Origin: Methanobacteriota archaeon
GTDB taxonomy: Archaea > Halobacteriota > Bog-38 > Methanoflorentales > Methanoflorentaceae
Assembly: GCA_003170935.1 (NCBI GenBank)
Contig: PMYA01000185.1
Span: 1 to 11,794 of the forward strand
Reading direction: 5' to 3'
Length of the DNA: 11,794 bases
The notes beneath the pieces were generated by a model. It was given only the letters and a program-made list of their open reading frames with translations. It made no database searches and had not been told where the DNA came from. Of this stretch, positions 7,921 to 11,794 are shown piece after piece; position 1 is the first letter of the stretch, and each line of letters starts with the position of its first letter. The translations under genes were made by a program, and so were the position numbers.

Positions 7921-7937
7921 ATATTTAATCTTACTTT
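7921..7937 (-). promoter_or_regulatory. TATA/BRE candidate before the marker-9 gene
   Basis: Read on the minus strand, AAAGTAA followed by GATTAAATAT resembles an archaeal BRE plus TATA box. A transcript would start near 7899, giving a leader of about 70 bases to the TTG at 7830. The surrounding 136-base gap after cofD (7831-7966) is wider than other gaps in the run. The downstream genes may therefore have their own promoter as well as read-through from cofD. A second A/T-rich stretch at 7851-7861 lies too close to the ribosome site. Confidence 0.4.
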
Positions 7938-7966
7938 GCTGAAAGGCGCAAACTTTGACTACGCCC

Positions 7967-8878
7967 TCAGTAATGCTGAGCAAGTAATTGTAGGATCTTT
8001 GCAGCAAGTGCGTTGCTTTGTCTTCTGTCTGACATGATAGTATTCGTGTGCATCACTTCTACTTCGTCGGGCAAATCGCTCTTCGAGACTGCAAAGTCTG
8101 CATTGTCGACGATTAAGATATCCAAAAAGTCGGAGTAGAACTCGGCAACCCCAATAGAACTAACCGGAAGTCCCACAGATTCCATAAACTTTCGTGCTGG
8201 TCCACTAACGGGTTCAGTTCCCACTATCGGACTGACTGCGACGACGAATCTATCCTTAAGAGCTTCTCTCATACCATTTACGCGAAGAATGGGCCCAATG
8301 CTTGAAATTGGGTTCGATGGCCCGATGACAACAGCATCGTTCTCCTCTAGGGTGGTTTTTACCTCTGTCGTCATTGCACTCGTCTCACAATTGACTTGTG
8401 TAACGGCCGGCAGCTGCTTGTGTTTAATAAGAAAATCTTGGATATGCATCTCGCCTTCGTCCGTTTGGATAATGGTAGGAACGAAGTCGTTCGTCATCGG
8501 GAGGACTCTGGAAGACACACCGAACGAAGCGCACAGGAGGAGTGTTGCTTCAGTCAAAGACACGCCCTGTCGCAGAAGGTCGGAACGGAAAATATGAGTC
8601 GCCCGATCAAACTCCCCTATAATAAGCCTCTCTTCGTGTCCTCGGCTGACTAGCGCTTCGTGGGTTAAGAACGTATCGTCCCTTATGCCCCACCATCGGT
8701 CGGTTGTAACTCCTGCTATAGTATAGATGACTGTGTCGATATCTGGACAAACAAGGTTACCAGAGGCCCAAATATCGTCTCCAGTATTTGCAATAACGGT
8801 CAATTGTTTTTTAGGACAGAGGCTAAGCAGCCCGCGAAGCAACTTCGGAGTGCCTGTCCCCCCAGACAGCAATAGCAA
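7967..8878 (-). CDS. cofD: 2-phospho-L-lactate transferase (F420 biosynthesis)
   Basis: A 303-residue CofD. It transfers the activated lactyl phosphate moiety (lactyl-diphosphoguanosine, or a phosphoenolpyruvate equivalent as found in other lineages) onto the deazaflavin Fo, giving F420-0. Signature motifs are LSGGTGTPKLLRGL (4-17), NTGDD (31-35), GEFDRATHIFRSDLL (88-102), GPSNPISSIGPIL (186-198) and SPIVGTEPVSGPARK (216-230). Length and motif order match the archaeal family, and no key residue appears lost. The start is TTG, fixed by a strong GGAGG six bases upstream and by the glycine-rich loop starting at once. It is first in the minus-strand run of C1-cofactor genes, so F420 and methanopterin synthesis may share control here. 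A weak TATA-like stretch (ATTTATTT, about 8912-8919) could be its promoter. Confidence 0.96.
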   Translation of the reverse strand: MLLLSGGTGTPKLLRGLLSLCPKKQLTVIANTGDDIWASGNLVCPDIDTVIYTIAGVTTDRWWGIRDDTFLTHEALVSRGHEERLIIGEFDRATHIFRSDLLRQGVSLTEATLLLCASFGVSSRVLPMTNDFVPTIIQTDEGEMHIQDFLIKHKQLPAVTQVNCETSAMTTEVKTTLEENDAVVIGPSNPISSIGPILRVNGMREALKDRFVVAVSPIVGTEPVSGPARKFMESVGLPVSSIGVAEFYSDFLDILIVDNADFAVSKSDLPDEVEVMHTNTIMSDRRQSNALAAKILQLLAQHY

Positions 8879-9278
8879 AGCTTTCCTCCGCGTTTGTAGT
8901 AAGTTTTACTCAAATAAATGCGTATGTCTAGTCAAGATAAGATCTTCACTCAGTTGCTAAGGCCTTTCTAAAGCTTTCGTTAAAACAATTATAGTGTTAT
9001 GTCAGATTCGGAGTCTTTTCGATTTACGCGTGCCTTTTGCATATAGTCGTCTACCATCTTTTTTTGTGTCCAAAGAAAACCCCCGGCTGTTATCTAGCCA
9101 CACTTTGCCAGCACTTCTAGACTCGTTGGCTCGTCTATTTCAGCGCAAAAAACGCTAAACCCAAAAGCCTTTAGGCTGTTAGTACGATAAAACAAGAGGA
9201 GGCTGCACGGTGCTCAGCCCACGGTTTCGGCGATTCAAGGACTAAATCGCCAAAAAATCACTTAAAAGGAGCAAGTAT
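8879..9278. other. Noncoding divergent region between cofD and the prenyl-flavin operon
   Basis: About 400 bases without a supported gene. It must hold the cofD promoter on the left (minus strand) and that of the LpdD-like/ubiX/ubiD operon on the right. A TATA-like GATAAAAC at 9186-9193 would start the operon's RNA near 9216, placing the 9229-9251 hairpin in the leader. A second TATA-like ATTATAG at 8988-8994 and a run of seven T's at 9059-9065 could bound a short plus-strand RNA, but nothing else supports one. No tRNA or known ncRNA was recognised. Confidence 0.45.
9229..9251 (+). promoter_or_regulatory. Leader hairpin upstream of the prenyl-flavin operon
   Basis: GGCGATT (9229-9235) and AATCGCC (9245-9251) are perfect 7-base inverted arms around a 9-base loop, followed by A-rich sequence. 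A smaller GGCTG/CAGCC pair precedes it at about 9201-9219. The hairpin ends 15 bases before the AGGAG ribosome site at 9267-9271, so it could modulate translation or mRNA stability. It is not followed by T's on the plus strand, so it is not a terminator for that strand. Confidence 0.4.
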
Positions 9279-9632
9279 TTGTTTCGTGATACCTTGGTAT
9301 TGACCAGAAGCGTAGGCTCAACAGATTTGAGGATAGATGTGACCCATCTGGGTCGAGATTTGCTTGTCACGCTCGTAGGGGGCGAAGCGCACGTAGGCGC
9401 CGTCGCGTTGGGCGGATTTCACACGCGGTCGTACGCTTCAGTGATAACTGTGCCTGACCATCGGGATGACGTAATAGCTAAAGAAGCTGCGTCGTTAATT
9501 TCAAAAGAGCTGAATTGCAGCTGTGTAGTAATAGTTGGAATTCACGTCAGCAATGCATCCGAGAAGCAAATCAGCCAGATTGTTGAAGCATCATTTACGC
9601 TTATTAAAGAACTTATTGAGGCACTTAAATGA
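9279..9632 (+). CDS. Prenylated-flavin chaperone, LpdD-like
   Basis: A 117-residue protein that fits the LpdD-like family, small partners of UbiD-type decarboxylases named after the gallate decarboxylase subunit D of Lactobacillus. They are thought to help deliver or mature prenylated FMN. Visible features are LVGGEAHVGAVALG (32-45) and the C-terminal segment from PDHRDD (59-64) through IVGIHVSNASEKQI (85-98), a pattern I associate with this family. The start is TTG with AGGAG seven bases upstream; no nearer in-frame ATG exists. Its TGA overlaps the ubiX ATG (ATGA), so translation is coupled. It is first in a three-gene operon with ubiX and ubiD, which supports the role. The mechanism is inferred, not shown. 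Confidence 0.75.
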   Translation: MFRDTLVLTRSVGSTDLRIDVTHLGRDLLVTLVGGEAHVGAVALGGFHTRSYASVITVPDHRDDVIAKEAASLISKELNCSCVVIVGIHVSNASEKQISQIVEASFTLIKELIEALK

Positions 9633-10183
9633 CGATAACAGTGGCGATTACCGGCGCAAGCGGAGTGCAATACGGCGTTCGGCTACTCGAAGCCTTAAGG
9701 GATTTGCAGGTTGAAACGCAGCTCATCGTGACCAAGAGTGGTCAAGATCTCATGAGCATTGAGACTCAACATAGTTTGAATTACGTCACTTCGCTGGCCC
9801 GCCAGACTTATGAAGAAACAGACTTATCTGCGCCCATTGCCAGCGGATCTCACATTAGCGATGGTATGGTGATAATTCCATGCAGTATGAAGACGCTTGG
9901 AAGCATCGCACACGGTATTTCTTCAAATCTTGTGACTCGTGCGGCTGATGTGTGCTTAAAGGAAAGAAGAAAACTGGTATTAGTGGTGCGCGAGACGCCA
10001 CTTAGTGGGATTCATTTGAACAATATGTTGAAATTGTCACAATGTGGGGCGGTGATAATGCCTGCTAGTCCCGGGTTTTATACACGTCCAGCGACGATCG
10101 GAGAGCTCATCGATACCCTAGTCGCTCGCGTGCTCGATCTGATGCAATTGGATCATTCGCTTTCGCGGCGATGGGGGGACTAG
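9629..10183 (+). CDS. ubiX: Flavin prenyltransferase UbiX
   Basis: A 184-residue UbiX/PAD1-type enzyme. It attaches a dimethylallyl group, usually from dimethylallyl phosphate, to reduced FMN and closes a fourth ring, producing the prenyl-FMN cofactor of UbiD. The family motifs are clear: ITGASGVQYG (7-16) for the FMN phosphate, ASGSHISDGM (71-80), PCSMKTLGSIAHGISSNL (84-101), RETPLS (121-126), and the signature PASPGFYTRPATI (145-157) with the active-site tyrosine and arginine region. Length is normal. The ATG is preceded by GAGG seven bases away and overlaps the LpdD-like stop; the stop abuts the ubiD ATG with no gap. The cofactor should therefore be made at a fixed ratio to its user. Confidence 0.95.
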   Translation: MTITVAITGASGVQYGVRLLEALRDLQVETQLIVTKSGQDLMSIETQHSLNYVTSLARQTYEETDLSAPIASGSHISDGMVIIPCSMKTLGSIAHGISSNLVTRAADVCLKERRKLVLVVRETPLSGIHLNNMLKLSQCGAVIMPASPGFYTRPATIGELIDTLVARVLDLMQLDHSLSRRWGD

Positions 10184-11422
10184 ATGAGAAGTTTTGTTCA
10201 GTATCTAATGGACTCTGGGCAACTTGAGGTCATTACGAAGGCCGTTTCACCTATCTTAGAGGCCCCGCGTTTGGCCCGTGGACGAGGACCCGTTCTATTC
10301 GAGCGCGTCGGCGGTTGTCGTGCTATTGTAAATCTTATCGGCTCACGTGCGCTGCTTGCCCACGCATTGAGGGTTAACGAACTAGGACTCATCAGTAGAC
10401 TTCTGAGCACAGTACCTGAAGGAAAAACAACGGTGGAAGATTTTGCTTGGGACGTTGACCGCACTCCCGATTTGAGCAAGTTGCCTGTTATGAAGTTCTT
10501 TGAGCGAGATGGTGGACCTTACATCACAGCAGGCGTTCTAGTGGTAAAATATGGCCAAAGAGTAAACGCTTCCGTTCATCGAATGATGGTCCTCGACAAC
10601 ACGTCACTTGCCGTGAGGCTTGTTCCCCCGCGTCACGCATACTTGATGTATAAAGCGAGTGTGAAAAAAGCGGAGCCTCTAAGCGTCGCTATTGCTATCG
10701 GCGTCGATCCTATCACGCTGTTTGCTACAACAACGAGGGTGCCATGTGGTTTAGAATTCAATTACGCTGCGGCACTGAAGGGCGAAGTGCAACCTCTTAT
10801 CGAATGCGAAAATGGAGTTCCAGTTCCGCCGAGCGAAATTGTATTAGAGGGGCAAATAAGCCCAACAAGAACGGCAAAGGAAGGTCCGTTTGTAGATCTC
10901 ACAGGCACTTATGACCTAGTGAGACAGGAACCAGTCATCGAACTAACAAGACTGGTTTCAGTTAAAGATCCGATCTATCATTCCATATTGCCGGCCGGCG
11001 TCGAGCATTCACTTTTGATGGGCATTCCCTATGAGCCACGGATATACAAAGCATGTCAAGACGTCACGAAAGTCAAGAATGTGATATTGACTGCGGGGGG
11101 CCGGCACTATCTGCACGCTATCATTCAGATAGAGAAACAGACTGAAGGGGATGCAAGAAATGTTATGATGGCAGCGTTCGCATCTCACACTAGTTTGAAA
11201 CACGTCGTTGTTGTCGACGAAGATATTGACATTTACGATATGGCTGATGTGGAATTCGCAATTGCCTCGCGAGTCCGAGGGGACACAGATATTATGATAG
11301 TACCTAACGTTCGCGGATCGTCTCTTGATCCCCGAGCACAAAGCGACGGTACAACAACGAAAGTTGGCATAGATGCAACTGCTCCGCTTAGTGACCGTTG
11401 GAAGTTTGAGAAGGTTACTTAA
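10184..11422 (+). CDS. ubiD: UbiD-family decarboxylase, probable anhydromevalonate phosphate decarboxylase
   Basis: A 412-residue prenyl-FMN-dependent decarboxylase, the compact length usual for archaeal UbiD. Residues aligning with the metal-binding triad of the fungal homologue Fdc1 are N128, H151 and E191. The catalytic Glu-Arg-Glu/Asp set corresponds to R133, E233 and D238, within NASVHRM and KEGPFVDLTG. The valine at 237 replaces the glycine often found there. In several archaea a UbiD of this kind converts trans-anhydromevalonate 5-phosphate to isopentenyl phosphate in the archaeal mevalonate pathway; that is the likeliest role. Decarboxylation of an aromatic acid for quinone or catabolic use cannot be excluded. 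It is last in the operon with its cofactor maker and starts directly after the ubiX stop, with a G-rich stretch five bases upstream as a weak ribosome site. Confidence 0.92.
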   Translation: MRSFVQYLMDSGQLEVITKAVSPILEAPRLARGRGPVLFERVGGCRAIVNLIGSRALLAHALRVNELGLISRLLSTVPEGKTTVEDFAWDVDRTPDLSKLPVMKFFERDGGPYITAGVLVVKYGQRVNASVHRMMVLDNTSLAVRLVPPRHAYLMYKASVKKAEPLSVAIAIGVDPITLFATTTRVPCGLEFNYAAALKGEVQPLIECENGVPVPPSEIVLEGQISPTRTAKEGPFVDLTGTYDLVRQEPVIELTRLVSVKDPIYHSILPAGVEHSLLMGIPYEPRIYKACQDVTKVKNVILTAGGRHYLHAIIQIEKQTEGDARNVMMAAFASHTSLKHVVVVDEDIDIYDMADVEFAIASRVRGDTDIMIVPNVRGSSLDPRAQSDGTTTKVGIDATAPLSDRWKFEKVT

Positions 11423-11481
11423 ACGCGACTCGTCAGTGGCTCGATTCAAACTGCGCGGCACGCTCCACGTAAATCACGATC

Positions 11482-11489
11482 TTATAATA
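11482..11489 (+). promoter_or_regulatory. TATA-like box of trm1
   Basis: TTATAATA lies 33-40 bases before ATG 11522. Transcription would start near 11512, leaving a leader of about 10 bases with no Shine-Dalgarno sequence, as in a near-leaderless archaeal mRNA. The 99 bases between ubiD and trm1 hold no gene, and no T-run terminator follows ubiD. Confidence 0.45.
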
Positions 11490-11521
11490 AACGTAATTAT
11501 TTCCAAAACTGTACCCTATCA

Positions 11522-11794
11522 ATGCAAACGATACTAGTTATCGAAGGTCAAACCCCTGTCTTAGTACCAAAATTGGATATAAGAGCGTCTTATCCCCCTT
11601 CATCGGCCGCGGTCTTTTATAACCCGACTATGGAGTTTAACAGGGACATAAACGTTGCTTGTATGCAGACTATCGCCGAGAGTCTAATTAAGGGGTCCAC
11701 TATCACGTATCTCGATGCCCTGAGTGCGAGCGGCATTCGAGGGCTCAGAGTCGCAAATGAAGCACATTTAGAAGTCACCCTAAATGATTATAAT
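11522..11794 (+). CDS. trm1: tRNA (guanine26-N2)-dimethyltransferase, N-terminal part
   Basis: An open frame begins at ATG 11522 and runs off the window after 91 codons. It encodes the N-terminus of Trm1, which methylates guanosine 26 of tRNA with S-adenosylmethionine. The signature VFYNPTMEFNRDI (31-43) and the SAM-binding motif YLDALSASGIRGLR (63-76) are both unmistakable, and the following LNDYN (87-91) fits the family's next conserved strand. About three quarters of the usual 370-400 residues lie beyond the edge. The gene appears near-leaderless with its own TATA-like box, so it is probably separate from the ubiD operon. Confidence 0.93.
   Translation, partial: MQTILVIEGQTPVLVPKLDIRASYPPSSAAVFYNPTMEFNRDINVACMQTIAESLIKGSTITYLDALSASGIRGLRVANEAHLEVTLNDYN

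Noticed and set aside
9221..9260. tRNA-like TTCAAGG segment
   Set aside because: The flanking stem encloses a 9-base loop rather than a 7-base T-loop, and no acceptor, D or anticodon arms can be drawn.
11009..11461. 150-codon minus-strand frame opposite ubiD
   Set aside because: Lies antisense to the conserved C-terminal half of ubiD, and its translation resembles no family; a shadow frame.

Overview
The window reads as archaeal chromosomal DNA. The evidence is an archaeal-type threonyl-tRNA synthetase with the archaeal N-terminal editing domain, the first part of a Trm1-type tRNA methyltransferase, and genes for cofactors F420 (CofD) and tetrahydromethanopterin (H4MPT). There is also a gene carrying the eight-cysteine 'methanogenesis marker 9' domain. 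Together these point to a methanogen, an ANME-type methanotroph or a related alkane-oxidising archaeon. The genus cannot be settled from this sequence. Genes are dense, non-ATG starts are common (two TTG and two GTG starts in one five-gene run, and a third TTG in the next operon), and several junctions overlap by 1 to 4 bases.

Layout from left to right. Bases 1-435 lie upstream of thrS, with no convincing gene, a TATA-like element and a perfect 8+8 palindrome near the predicted transcription start. thrS (+) occupies 436-2250. It converges on a dihydropteroate synthase-like gene (-) at 2320-3786. That gene shares a 56-base divergent promoter region with a PHP-domain phosphoesterase gene (+, 3843-4508). 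A long minus-strand run follows, in transcription order: cofD (8878-7967), a 136-base spacer with a promoter candidate, the marker-9/DUS-like gene (7830-6724), a CitG-like gene (6727-5861), a DUF447 flavin-fold gene (5861-5307) and dmrX (5257-4556). After a roughly 400-base noncoding stretch comes a tight plus-strand operon: an LpdD-like prenyl-flavin chaperone, ubiX and ubiD (9279-11422). The window ends inside trm1 (+, from 11522).

How the genes work together. The minus-strand run looks like a C1-cofactor block. CofD builds the F420 side-chain linkage. DmrX is the family that reduces dihydromethanopterin to H4MPT. The DHPS-like protein, the CitG-like protein and DUF447 belong to families that travel with H4MPT in archaea. 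The marker-9 protein is embedded between them with a 4-base overlap, which ties this orphan methanogenesis marker to cofactor assembly. The plus-strand operon is a self-contained prenylated-FMN system: UbiX makes the cofactor, the LpdD-like protein probably helps load it, and UbiD uses it. In archaea the best-known role for a UbiD of this short type is decarboxylation of anhydromevalonate phosphate in the archaeal mevalonate pathway, which feeds lipid synthesis.

No CRISPR array, insertion sequence, tRNA, rRNA or prophage gene was recognised. The most interesting leads are the marker-9 gene inside the methanopterin block, the possible glycosidic-bond role of the CitG-like enzyme in making the methanopterin side chain, and the prenyl-FMN loop.
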